A DNA stretch of 64,000 nucleotides, taken from the NCBI GenBank assembly GCA_017893485.1, contig CM030366.1, positions 49,679,896 through 49,743,895 of the forward strand, read 5' to 3'. This document shows, piece by piece, positions 1 to 10,380 of the stretch. The notes under the pieces are model-generated. The model did no database searches. It was not told the origin of the DNA and saw only the letters and a program-made list of their open reading frames with translations. Made by a program: the position numbers and the translations under genes. This stretch comes from Hemerocallis citrina (Eukaryota; Streptophyta; Magnoliopsida; Asparagales; Asphodelaceae). Every line of letters begins with the position of its first letter. Position 1 is the stretch's first letter.

Positions 1-354
1 GAAGAAGAACAAAATGCCAGAGACCTCCGAGCAAATCTGGATTTAATTGACGAGATCCGTGAAAGAGCTGCCATTCGTCAATAAAGTTACCGGAGAAGGA
101 TCGAGTTGTTATACAATAAGAGAGTCCGTCCTACCAACCTCAAAGAAGGGGACTTGGTCCTCAAAAAGTTAGTCATCTCTTTTTCTGGTCAGAAGAGCAA
201 ACTTGCTCCAAATTGGGAGGGACCCTATAAGATCGCCAAAGTAGTTCGGCCCGGGATATATAGACTAGAAGACCTCGAAGGCAGGGAGATCCCCAGGACT
301 TGGAATGCCGACCATCTCTTGAAATACCAAGAGAGAGCACTAACGCCTCTCTAA
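1..354 (+). pseudogene. Tat-lineage Ty3/gypsy pol 3' end (integrase C-terminal region)
   Basis: This is the last part of a Ty3/gypsy polyprotein, entered from the left edge. The frame is open from base 1 except for one TAA at 82-84. After it come the features typical of the integrase C-terminal region of Athila/Tat elements: a basic 'YNKRVRPTNLKEGDLVL' stretch, then 'LAPNWEGPYKI' and a 'GREIPRTWNADHLLKYQ' terminus, which is the usual end of pol in this lineage. The stop at 352-354 is followed by non-coding sequence and a tandem array, as in Tat/Retand-type elements that carry a long 3' region between pol and the 3' LTR. The rest of the element (5' LTR, gag, RT) lies outside the window. Lineage is judged from the motif and from the antisense gene downstream. 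Confidence 0.85.
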
Positions 355-527
355 GTATTCAGGGATGTTGAACAGTTCCTCTCCTTTTACTTGTATTTTT
401 TCCTTTATTTCTCTCCTGTAATAACGACTCACAACTTTAGAAGCAGCCAACAATTAGTCATTAATAAAGAACGTTTTTTTTATTATTACTTGTAAAATTG
501 TTTGCATCTCTCTGCCTTTACTCTTCA

Positions 528-1510
528 CTCTAACGACAGTTTCGGAGTCCAACACTTGGTTCGAGTCTACTCCGCAAGCTCGCTCTTAAGCGAGCTAGGA
601 GTGGGTCCCCATTCGAAATTGCTCCTACAACCGTTGAATAACTCTAACGATGGTTCGGAGTCCAACACTTGGTTCGAGTCTACTCCGCAAGCTCGCTCTT
701 AAGCGAGCTAGGAGTGGGTCACCATTCGGAATTGCTCCCACAACCGTTGAATAACTCTAACGATGGTTCGGAGTCCAACACTTGGATCGATTCTACTTCG
801 CAAGCTCGCTCTTAAGCAAGCTAGAAGTAGTTCGCCATTCGGAATTGCTCTCACAACCGTTGAATAACTCTAATGATGGTTCGGAGTCCAACACCGAGTC
901 GACTCCGCAGTCTCGCTCTTAAGCGAGCTAGGAGTGGGTCACCATTCGGAATTGCTCCCACAGCCGTTGAATAACTCTAACGATGGTTCGGAGTCCTACA
1001 CTTGGTTCGAGTCTACTCCGCAAGCTCGCTCTTAAGCGAGCTAGGAGTGGGTCACCATTCAGAATTGCTCCCACAACCGTTGAACAACTCTAACGATGGT
1101 TCGGAGTCCAACACTTGGCTCGATTCTACTTTGCAAGTTCGCTCTTAGGCGAGCTAGAAGTAGTTCGCCATTCGGAATTGCTCCCACAACCGTTGAACAA
1201 CTCTAACGATGGTCCGGAGTCCAACACTTGGTTCGAGTCTACTTCAAAAGCTCGCTCTTAAGCGAGCTAGGAGTGGGTCACCATTCGAATTGCTCCCACA
1301 ACCGTTGAATAACTCTAACGATGGTTCGGAGTCCAACACTTGGCTCGTTTCTACTTCGCAAGCTCGCTCTTAAGCAAGCTATAAGTAGTTCGCCATTCGG
1401 AATTGCTCCCACAACCGTTGAACAACTCCAGCGATAGTTCCTAGTCCAATACTTGGCTCGGCCCTGCTTCCCAAGCTCGCCCTTAAGCGAGCAAGAAGAA
1501 AGGACTTCGG
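528..1510 (+). repeat. ~113-bp tandem array in the 3' region of the first Tat element
   Basis: About nine head-to-tail units begin with 'CTCTAACGATGG' at 528, 642, 755, 868, 975, 1088, 1201, 1313 and 1425, a spacing of 107-114 bp. Each unit carries a near-palindrome, 'AGCTCGCTCTTAAGCGAGCT', able to fold into a hairpin with 8-bp arms. Unit variants alternate between '...GGAGTGGGTCACC' and '...GAAGTAGTTCGCC' versions, suggesting a higher-order dimer in places. Bases 355-527 before the array are an AT-rich spacer with 'AATAAAG' at about 463 and no recognisable gene. Confidence 0.9.
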
Positions 1511-1870
1511 GAGCAACAGGCAGAAGCGAAGGCTACCCCCCTACCGCATAAGGCTCACTCATCTTACAAATTCGCGAGATTAAATGACCGAAGCAGAGCT
1601 CGGCACCCCTGGCCGAACGCTCATGACGCCGACCCCTAAACGAGCAGAAGACCAGCTCGGGGACCTCGGCACGATGAACACAGTCACAAACAAAATAACC
1701 ACATAGGGCCACTAAAAACGCACAAGTCTAAGAAAGAAACATCATTAAGAGGGGGGACACAATACAAGACGACTCTTCCTTACAACCAGATTACAAGGCA
1801 TTAAAAGCAAAGATTGCAATGCTGGCTTGTTACGCCTAGACTAAATACAAAGGCTTCAAAAACAAGATCT
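1511..1870. other. Spacer between array and antisense gene
   Basis: Non-coding stretch with no repeat or gene that I recognise. It probably holds the 3' untranslated part of the antisense gene that ends at 1871 and the end of the tandem array region. Confidence 0.5.
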
Positions 1871-2810
1871 TCAACGCCTCCTTGGCGCAGGGATGTTCCG
1901 TTTCAAGGACACTCGAGGGCGGTGACTTTTGCCTCCGGAACTCGACCCCAAACCGACGAATTGAGACGTATCCTCGGCGCTGCTCCTAACAGTCGCTCCG
2001 ACGGACGCTCCGCTCGATGAAATAGCAACCCCGCTTTGTGCATCCCCCGGACTAGGTTGGCCGATGGGCGAACGGGTCGCGAGCTCATAAAACGAAATGC
2101 CCCGCTCGCTCTCTGCACGAGTACATGAAGTGCTCCTAACATTGATCGGCCCCGAACGCGGTCTGAGGCGAGCCACCTCCCCCTCCAGCTCTGAGATCCG
2201 CTCCCTCGGAGGGTCATCTTTTACCTCGGCCTCGAAGCGAGGAGGTATTGCGGAGCTCGGGACGCCAGAGCGACTGGCGATAAGACGGCGGAGATGAGTG
2301 ACTTCGATGCTCTTGTCCACCGTGGCTCTCTTTAGCACGTCGACCTCGGCCGTCAGTTCGTCACGTTCGGCCGTCAGTTTTGCCACCTCTGCCGTCAATC
2401 CCTCTCCCTCCGTCCGAAGGTCCGTCTCTACCGTTTGCAAGTGACGAATCTCAGAGAGTAGATCGTCCCTCTCCGCTAATATTTTCGATAAAGTATGGCG
2501 GATGCACTTGAGCCGTAGGTCGTAACTAAAGGCGGTCGACGAACCATCATCCTCTCCTAAGGGGGCCAACTCGGCGAGCCTGCTCTCCAGTCGCCGAATC
2601 TCAATGTCCCGCCGACCCAGGATGAGTTGCAGGTGGTTCTGCTCGCTTACGGCTCTGCGCAACCCCAGCTCGACTTCATAGAGCCACTCTCAGCACCTCA
2701 TCAAGCACAGCCTCGTCGCACCTAAGCCAACCTCGGAACGAGCGCTTTCCCCCGAGCGAGTAGGCTCGACGGTTTGAGTCACCTCCGCAAGCTAAAAAGA
2801 AGTTGAAGCA
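1871..2810 (-). pseudogene. Antisense gene, distal coiled-coil module
   Basis: The minus strand has a 263-codon open stretch (2662-1871). Its N-terminal 150 residues are heptad-rich, with runs such as 'AEVAKLTAERDELTAEVDVL', which predicts a long coiled coil; the last 100 residues are Ser/Arg-rich and low complexity. The homologous frame appears to continue upstream to about 2790, where a pyrimidine tract ending in TTTTAG could be a splice acceptor, but one frameshift near 2670 breaks it. It lies downstream of the acidic coiled-coil exon 3018-3608 on the same strand and may be a further exon or a second small gene. I do not recognise a family. Position and composition match the antisense ORF region known between pol and the 3' LTR of some plant Tat elements. 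Confidence 0.55.
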
Positions 2811-3017
2811 AACAACAAATTTTCAACACTTAGCCAATTCCCTATACTTAGTCAAATTTCAAGAGTTTTTTTGAGAAAGTTATGACAGAGAGATGCGGTG
2901 TCGAGCCCAAAAGGATGTTTTCATTCATTACAAAAAGCGGTGGCAAGTCCGCGATTAGGCATTACACTTAAAAACTCAAAAAAGCAGAAGAAAAAAAAAA
3001 AAGAAAAGCAAGCGAAG

Positions 3018-3608
3018 TCAGGGCGCGACCTCTTTCCCGGGGCGGCGAGAGTGGGTGGTGGCCGGCATCCCTGAAGGGGTCACCATTGCCAGCGGGGTGA
3101 CTACAGACCCCTGGACCTCGCCGACGACCTCAACCTCAGGCTCGACTTCGTCGTCCCCTTCTTCTTCTTCTTCTCCCTCCGACTCGGGGTCGAAGCCTTC
3201 GACGTGGCCCGGGAATAACCTCCATCCCGAACAGTCCACCTCGGGGTATGCCTTCGACACCCGGGCGAGGGCATCGGCATAGGCTTTGACCATGTTCTGG
3301 GCGAGAAAGCCTTGCGCCTTTACCATAGTGGCCTCCTCGGCCTCCTTCGCCGCGGCAGCATTGGCTTCCGTCGCTTCGGCCAATTGTTTGGTCGCCTCCT
3401 CCTTCTGGCGAAGAAGGTCGCCCTCCAGCTTTGCGACCAGGCTCTCAAGGTACTCGACCCTCGTCGTCCTCCCCTCGAACTCGACCCTGAGCTTGTCGAG
3501 CTCGTTCCCCATGCGAGCTTTATCCTTTCGAGCTTGGTCGGACTCCTGCTTCAGCTCCTTCTCCAGAGCCGTCAACCTCTCCGAGAGGTGACTAAAGTGG
3601 ACGATGAT
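3018..3608 (-). CDS. Antisense gene, coiled-coil exon with acidic tail
   Basis: Minus-strand exon starting after a good acceptor (AG at 3610-3609) and ending in a stop at 3018. The translation opens with 'HLSERLTALEKELKQES', a coiled coil of about 100 residues rich in E/K/L heptads. A 'FLAQNMVKAYADALARV' helix follows, then a highly acidic run of E and D residues and a Pro/Thr/Val-rich tail. Such a coiled coil plus acidic segment is common in the C-terminal half of the putative gypsy-type transposon proteins encoded antisense in Tat elements. This exon has no internal stop and joins to exon 3691-4137 through a consensus intron (3609-3690). Function is unknown. Confidence 0.6.
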   Translation of the reverse strand: MIVHFSHLSERLTALEKELKQESDQARKDKARMGNELDKLRVEFEGRTTRVEYLESLVAKLEGDLLRQKEEATKQLAEATEANAAAAKEAEEATMVKAQGFLAQNMVKAYADALARVSKAYPEVDCSGWRLFPGHVEGFDPESEGEEEEEGDDEVEPEVEVVGEVQGSVVTPLAMVTPSGMPATTHSRRPGKEVAP

Positions 3609-3690
3609 CTGCGATAGGAAATGAGGTGTTCAAAGAGTTAGAGAAATTAGACATAAGAAAAACCATTGACGGCAAAAATTCAACACTTAC

Positions 3691-4137
3691 CTGAGACCGC
3701 CGAGCGAGCAATCTCGATGACATCGTCGCCTTCCAGCCCGGCCTCCATGGCGGCCCGATCCTTCAGTGTCGCTAGGTGCTTGATCACCTGCATGCTCGCC
3801 AAGGAGTTGCCCAGGAACCCATCATGTTTCCGAACCTGCCAGTCCGGAACATGGATCTTCTTGTGCTCCTCGGTCAGGAGCTCCTCGGCCGTCACTGTGA
3901 GCGGGGGCGTCGCCATCTGGAGGGCTGTGGCGATCGGAAAGTCACCCACCTCGGTTGACGCCGAGGCAATTCCTTCGGCCACGGTCGGGCTTCCCAGGGT
4001 CTCCACCTCCTTGACCACCTCCGTGACCCTCGGAGTCTTTGCAGTCGGCAACTTGGTGGCCATCCTCTTGCGCTTCTTCGGCGCCTTGCTAGCAAGACCA
4101 GCCCTCAACGCCAGCACAGCCTCGTAGTCCATCGCCT
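3691..4137 (-). CDS. Antisense gene, middle exon
   Basis: Minus-strand exon of 447 bp with an acceptor (TGCAG at 4142-4138) and a consensus donor GTAAGT starting at 3690. It is open throughout, beginning '...MDYEAVLALRAGLASK'. A basic patch (KAPKKRKR) comes early and could be a nuclear localisation signal. The later part, '...VTAEELLTEEHKKIHVPDW...', is helical with 'NSLASMQVIKHLATLKDR' near the end. Both splice sites are in phase with the neighbours, which argues that this is a real spliced antisense gene and not a chance ORF. No catalytic motif is visible. Confidence 0.6.
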
Positions 4138-4173
4138 CTGCATTAATAACGAAGTTTGTTTGCGGAATACAAG

Positions 4174-4978
4174 TCATAAAAGATGAAGTATGAAAAAGAA
4201 AAGACGGAAACATAGAAGAAGTCGCGTACTGGGATCTACGCGGCAGAGCCCTCCACTGAATAGAACACCTTCGGTCAGCTCCCGCCAATCGTACTTCGGC
4301 CGATCAAGAAGTGTCCGAACTGCCTCTTCATCTTCGGGGCGAAGCTTTGGCAACGCCTTCAACCTCTTCGGCACCTCCTCCACCCAACCAGAGGGAATAG
4401 GCCAGGCCTCCGCACTCCACACTATCAAATACTTATCACACCAGTGCTTTATGGAGTCGGGACATATAACGAGCCTACCGCCATGCCTCGGGGCCAAGTA
4501 ATACCGAAACTCCGACCGGTTCGCTTGATGAAGCCGGTAGATTGTCCGAAGTACACTCAGCTCCGGCTCAATCCCAGCGGCTTGGCAGTGAAGCACAAAA
4601 CCATTAATGACCCTCTATGCGTTCGGCATAAGTTGGATGGGGCTGACCCTAAACCACCTAAGAACAAGGGTCACAAACGGATGGAGAGGTAGCCGAGCCC
4701 CGGTGATAAAGGTGTCAACCGGCCATCAACACATAGTTACTGGCAGTGGCGAGTTGGCCCTAACCCCGGGACCCGGCAGCATAAGTCCTACTCCTCCGGA
4801 ATGAAGAAACAATCTCGGATCACTGCCAAGTCTTCTTCGCTGAGGATCGACACTACCTCATCAGCCTCAGTCGTCTCCCTCGCCTCATTCTCATCAAAAG
4901 CCCTCCCCCTCCCGTGAACAATACGCTCGACATGTTCCTCCGGAAGTTCTCGAACTCTGTGAAGCCCAGTCAGTGGTC
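4174..4978 (-). pseudogene. Antisense gene, 'putative gypsy-type transposon' domain (Transposase_28-like), decayed
   Basis: On the minus strand this block encodes the N-terminal conserved domain of the antisense gene. Pieces in two frames read 'GARLPLHPFVTLVLRWF', 'VSPIQLMPNA' and then an open run 'VINGFVLHCQAAGIEPEL', 'EFRYYLAPRHGG', 'WPIPSGWVEEVPKRLKALP'. This order (LPLHPF, then QL.PNA, then a hydrophobic helix and a W-rich segment) is that of the plant Pfam family called putative gypsy-type transposon (PF04195), recalled from memory. Frame changes and two or three stops lie between about 4590 and 4830, so the gene is broken. A likely donor, GTACGC at about 4227, leads to exon 4137-3691. 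The exon was split at 4979-4983 by the solo LTR; its first part lies at 9769-9929. Confidence 0.65.
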
Positions 4979-5557
4979 CTGGCTGTAATATCCCGGACAG
5001 ATATTACATTGAATAATTGTTATTTTATTATTATTTTATTATTATTTTGTTTTAATTCCAAAATCGAATTATTTTGGTGATTTTCGCCCGGTTTGTTCAC
5101 AAACATTGTCGGAGCGCATATATCGGTCTTTGTACATCCGTAGTACATCAAATTGGTAGCGCGATCCTCCGAATTGATAATAAAACTTATTTTATTATTA
5201 TTTTCAAGATTAGATTATTTTTATACGAATTATATGAAGATTTGCGGTATACGCATATATACGTACATATGCGCGTTATAGCAAATTGTACATTGTGCAA
5301 ATTAGAGTATTTGGACAAGGTGTTTATCTTGTCATGACAACCTAATTAGATGGTTAGGGTTTGATTAGGAGGCTTAATCGAGGATTTTTGTATGCATGAG
5401 AAGATTAAGTAAAAAAACCCCTTCTAGAAACCTTCTCTCCACCACACCACACCTCCACCACACCACACCTCCCCTAGTAAAATCCGGCCCCTTTTTGTGG
5501 GAGGGTTCTTTTGCAAGTTTGTATGTGCAAATTTGCACTTCCCACCCTTTTCTCCAC

Positions 5558-5567
5558 CTATAAATAC
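5558..5567 (+). promoter_or_regulatory. TATA box of the 4984-9763 LTR
   Basis: CTATAAATAC, 575 bp into the LTR and followed within 60-100 bp by a purine-rich leader, is a good LTR TATA element. No intact gene lies downstream in the same direction. Confidence 0.6.
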
Positions 5568-6559
5568 CCTCCTCCCTTCACCATTGTCTCATTTTTAGAA
5601 AGTCAAAAAGAAGGAAAGGAAAAGAAAGAGAGAACCCACCTTTAACTTGAGAGTTTTGTTTTGTAGGTTTTAGAAGCTTTCATAAGAGCTTAGGGGAAGG
5701 AGAAGCATAAGCAAGCAAGTCCTTCCAACAAAGAAAATTAGGTGGGGGTTCTCCACTTCTTTTGTTTATGGAGTTGTTATTTTGGGTTCTTCTTCTCCTT
5801 ACCTTCCTTGTTTTGTTTTCTTTGGTTCTTTTGGGATGGTTTATTGTGATGGTGTTGTTGTATGTGGTTCTTATTTTGTATGTTTGTGGATGTTAAAAGT
5901 AATAATCACATGAAATGAAATGGAAACAAGTGGTAGTGCTAAATAGACATAAAGATTGAATCTTGTAGTAGTAGTGGTTGTTTTGTGTTTATTAATTGGA
6001 CTAAAATGACATATGCATATGGACTTGTACGTACAATCATTTGGGGTTGTAGGACTTGACATGGACTCATAACATAAGCATATGGACCTTGTATACAACT
6101 ATTTTGGATTGTAGAACATACACTTGAACTTTGGACTAAAAGGAATGCATATGTTTGGTTGAACCAAAATGGAGGACTCTTTACTTTATTTTAATTGTTG
6201 TTATTTCCTTTTATAAAACATAAGTAAAAAGAACCCATTTTAGATGTTAATTTTAGTATGAAAAAGAAAAGAGACTAATCTAAGTTAGAATGATTAAAAA
6301 GATCTCTTTTATGTTTAACTAGTAATAATAAAGGTTATGTTTAAAATAAAGTAGTATAGTAGATGTTTATGTTAAGTAAAGAAGTTTAGTAGATGTTATA
6401 TGAAGTTATAGTAGATGCTATGTTTAAAATAAAGTAGTTGTAGTAGATGTTTGTGATTAAATAAAGTTGTAATAGATGTTATGTTTAAATGAGATGGTAG
6501 TAGATGTTGTGTTTAACTAAAATTATAGTGGATGTGTATGTTTATGTTGAAGTAGTAAA

Positions 6560-7680
6560 GGACATTGGTTAGGAGTATGGTGGTAACCCATGCTCCCATT
6601 ATGTAGATATCCAGGGTTAGATAGTTTATGTTGTATTTATATTTTTGTAGAAAGATTATACCTCCATGCTTAAGTATTGGTAAAAGATCCATGCTTGAAG
6701 TAAGTATCATGCTTAGGTGATTGTAGGAAAATTGTACACCATGCTTAATTATCATTTATGCTCAAGTTAGTTATTATACATGCTTATATTGCTGTAGGAT
6801 CAATGTTGAATTAATCTACCATGCTTAGGATTGTTGTAGGATAATGCTAAGTAATTATCCATGCTTATATTGTTGTAGGATTAATGTTGAATTAATCTAC
6901 CATGCTTATATTGTTGTAGGATTAATGTTAAATTAATCTACCATGCCTAGGATTGTTGTAGGTTGATGCTAAGTAATTATACATGCTTATATTGTTGTAG
7001 GATCAATGTTGAATTAATCTACCATGCTTATAGTGTTGTAGGATTAATGTTAAATTAATCTACCATGCCTAGGATTGTTGTAGGTTAATGCTAAGTAATT
7101 ATACATGCTTATATTGTTGTAGGATTAATGTTGAATTAATCTACCATGCTTAGGGTTGTTATAGGCTAATGTTATGTAATGGAGATCCATTCTTAAAGTG
7201 GTAGTAGAGATACATGCTCTAAGTAGTGAATATTCATGCTTAGTTGATGGATAAGGATATTCATGCTTAAAGTGGTTAGTAGATATTCATGCTAGATGAT
7301 ACCCATGTTTAAGGTAACAAATCTATGCTATTGTTGTAGTTAAGGTAAGAAAGTATCATACCATGCTTGATTCATTGTAGGAAAAAAAGATATATACCAT
7401 GCTAGACTATGGTAGGAAACTCCTAAACCATGTATGATGTGTGCCATGTTGTAGGAACCATGCTTGTACATGTTGTAAGGAGTTCATGCTAAATTGTAGC
7501 AAAGCTTCATGTTTCGATTGTAGTGATTATTCATGCTTAAGAGTGTCGTGGGTTGATGGCTAGGTTATATACCATGACTAGTTGTTGTAGCCTGATGCTT
7601 ACAATTGTATACCATGCCATAGATTAAGTAATAGGAAGAATCATGTTGTAATTGTAGTGATAACTACCCTATTGTAGTTA
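6560..7680 (+). repeat. Degenerate ~40-bp repeats inside the solo LTR
   Basis: Short units of the form 'CATGCTTAT..TTGTTGTAGGATTAATGTTGAATTAATCTAC' recur about every 40 bp. They are best ordered from 6780 to 7170, where they form larger periods of about 81 and 122 bp, and become ragged on either side. At 6340-6540 a related simpler series 'GTAGATGTT..GTTTAA' is seen. They are non-coding and AT-rich; they may be an internal expansion of the LTR's transcribed part. Confidence 0.75.
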
Positions 7681-9768
7681 ATGTTAGGAAGGAGCCATAC
7701 ATGATTGAAGGGCATAGGGTGGCATCCTAGTTAAATAAGAAAGTAGACGTATGTTCTAGGTTGTTCTAGTCAACTTCGAAAAGGACCCATGGACTCTAGT
7801 TGTGTGAAGTCCTAATTGAAATTGGACCATATCGTGGGGACATTCCTCATCCGTAGGGGTAATAAGGATTGGGAAGATCACTAGTAATAGTTAGTTTGAT
7901 AAAGGTTGTTATGTCGCCTTCGGGCTTTTCATTGGTAGAATACCGATCATAGACTAGTAGTAGATTCTTCTGTTGCTTCTAATAATAGAAGATCAAGTTG
8001 CTAGTAAGCACGTTTGGTTGCTTCTAGGTTTGATTACCTGTATGATTGTTTGCATATGGTTGTGCTCGTGCGTGACTCGACTGGCCCGTGCGTAGCTATT
8101 GGTTTCATACGCGGCTTATTTGGCTGGTATGTACGTTGTTATCTCATACGAGGCCCGCCTGGCTCGTAGGGAGTGGTTGGTTCATACGTAGCTTATTGGT
8201 TCGTAAGTGGTTAGTTTACCCGTATATAGCGTATTAGCTAGTACACAGCTTGTTGTGCTCGTCTAAGGTGATATTATTACCCTAGGGGCTATCGATCATC
8301 AAGACATATGTTTCTTACCCCTAAGGAACTCTGGAGGAGTCACTCCTTGTGTACCGTCGGATCTTAACCGGTGTAGATTGATCGAGGACCGGAGTATAGA
8401 CGGAATCCAAGTTCAGGGTAGTGGCGTGCAGGTACGTTCGCATGGCCGGGGCCTTGGATCGATGGGCCAGGAACCGGATCCTGAGGGATTCTGGTAAGTC
8501 TAGGTTGAGCAGCCTAGTAGAGTTATCTTGCGAAACCTAGTTAAAAAGATAGCAAGTTGTGTTTGTAATATTGTCATTCCTAGGATTGTTCAGGGCTAGG
8601 GACATCATTAGGGTAGTGACTTATAAAGATCATTTACTTAGACCCTTTGCCGGAAGGAGAGGAGTTGGTTGTAGGGGACGCCTCACGACCTACTTGTCCC
8701 CTGGGGCAGGCCTTAGGTGGTGTTATTAGGTTGCACCTTCCTGTCAAAGGGATACGTAGGGTGCCTTCTCACGAGTTGGGAGCATGGGTTGCGTATCTTG
8801 ATTGTTAATTCCTGAAGTGCCATGATAAGGCGGGCGGAGCTAGGGGATGGACCCCGGAACTCTGTCGGGTCCTATGCCCGGAAAGCGAACAGGCCATGGA
8901 CTACGGTCTGGCTAGGGGGCGGCAGGGGGCTCCCCTATTGGCAGTAACCCCGAGGGTTCGTCAGGTTTTTGAGTGAGGTCCGGTGAGCCGGGCAGTAGTG
9001 GCAAACATGGACACCACTGGTGGACTGCATTAGTGGGACTTGACCACGTCTGCAACCTCATCAGTCATGTTGTATCTGTTAGGAACAGGTTGTGTACAAT
9101 TAGAATTCATAACGCGGGTTCAAATCCCTAGATATGGAGAAAATGGCTTGAGAAGGGGCGCATGTAGTATGGGCTGCATGTTGCTTCGGAGACTTGCTGA
9201 CATTAGAATAGGAGCATCCTAGTTTTAGTTAATATGCATTAGATTCTAGTCATAGCACTCACGAACACTTAAACTACACCGACACCATTGCCATGTTTTG
9301 TATGTTGTTTAGGAGATTCGCTGCTATGTTATCAGCCTTTAAGCGTCAATGAATACTGACGTCCCCACTTCCATAGGTACTAGATCGCAGAAGTACAGGT
9401 ACGAGATTCAGGAGGACTCAAGGCAAGGAAAGCAAGGAGTCAGTGTCATGTTTAGTTCCACTGTAACATGTATATGGATTATCTATTAGTTGAGAAGTAC
9501 TCAAGTGAGAGTTACCAAGTGTTGTTCTTCATTCCTTGTACTCAGATGTAAATTGTTGAAGGTGACAATACTTGGGATTGTAAAGGTATTATTGTAACAC
9601 TATTGTAATGTATCGCAGTTGTATAATGTTCAGACTTGTAATACATTGGGCGTTGAATAAAAAGTTTTAAATTCTCCTGTTTTTTTCTGTGTATTGTGAC
9701 TAATTGAAGAAAAGGTCCTGGCTCGTGTCTCGTTTCCCAGTATATGGAAATCGGGGCGCTACACCGGC

Positions 9769-9929
9769 AACCTACCAAACGGCCCCATGCGCTTTGGATC
9801 CTCCACGATCGTATCTCGACCAAACACCTTCTTGCCCTTATCTGGGCGACTCGGGGTGCGGGCTTCGGCAACTTGAGGGGAGGGCTCGGACCAAGAAGAA
9901 GACAACTCGGAGACAGAGGAAAGAGACAT
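9769..9929 (-). pseudogene. Antisense gene, first coding part
   Basis: After removing the solo LTR and one target duplication, the minus-strand frame that starts with ATG at 9929 runs Ser-rich ('MSLSSVSELSSSWSEPSP') and continues into the block beyond 4979 in the same frame. The start is chosen because it is the first ATG after a TATA box (10090-10099) and a pyrimidine-rich leader with no earlier open frame. The downstream decay makes the gene non-functional here. Confidence 0.55.
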
Positions 9930-10089
9930 GTTTATACTTGGAAAGAAACTAAGTATAAATTACCTTAAAGAGATATGCGGTCGGAAACTTCACCGGAAAA
10001 CAGACGACGATCACCTTAAGCTCTCGCTAAGCACAAATCACTGCCTGAGTAAAAAAGTGGAGAAGTGAAAAATGAGAGGGGGGGTAAGG

Positions 10090-10099
10090 TTTTATAGAA
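10090..10099 (-). promoter_or_regulatory. TATA box for the antisense gene
   Basis: On the minus strand TTCTATAAAA lies 161 bp before the antisense ATG at 9929, followed by a C/T-rich leader (10085-10040). This is a normal plant core-promoter layout. On the + strand the same place is a G-run (10079-10084), which could equally be the polypurine tract before a 3' LTR. Both readings may be true. Confidence 0.5.
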
Positions 10100-10380
10100 T
10101 GAGACGCGCAAAACGATGTTAATGGGCCCAGACTGCCAGCCCATTTACGCAAAGTGACAAAAACAATCTAAACCGTCGCCTTGTTTACCACGCCAAGCCA
10201 CACATCGCATTAATTACTGTCCCATCTGACAGGAACTCAGAGGTCATTGCATTAAATAAGTGTCACATCTGTCAGGGCTGTCAGAAGTTTAGAAGCCATC
10301 ACATTTAATGGCTGCCACATCTGTTAAAAACGCAGAAGCTGCCAACTCCGCTGAGCGAGCTCCGCCAAAAGCGACAAGTC

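Larger units (their letters stand above)
4984..9763 (+). mobile_element. 4.8-kb solo LTR inserted in the antisense gene
   Basis: The block starts TGTAATATCCCGG and ends CGGGGCGCTACA, the TG...CA form of a plant LTR. It is flanked by CTGGC (4979-4983) and CCGGC (9764-9768), a 5-bp target duplication with one mismatch. Antisense-gene coding sequence continues on both sides, so the borders are sound. Only one LTR copy is present: the start and end sequences do not recur inside, and no gag/pol, primer-binding site or polypurine tract is seen, which points to recombination between two LTRs. It contains a TATA box (5558-5567), a CT-rich leader, a long AT-rich body with short repeats (6560-7680), GC-richer sequence at 8040-9000 and an A-rich 3' part. 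The end motif resembles the other solo LTRs in this window and the Tekay LTR. Confidence 0.85.

Noticed and set aside
4984..9763. Small non-autonomous element with its own internal region
   Set aside because: Start and end sequences do not recur inside and no primer-binding site or polypurine tract is seen, so a solo LTR is simpler.
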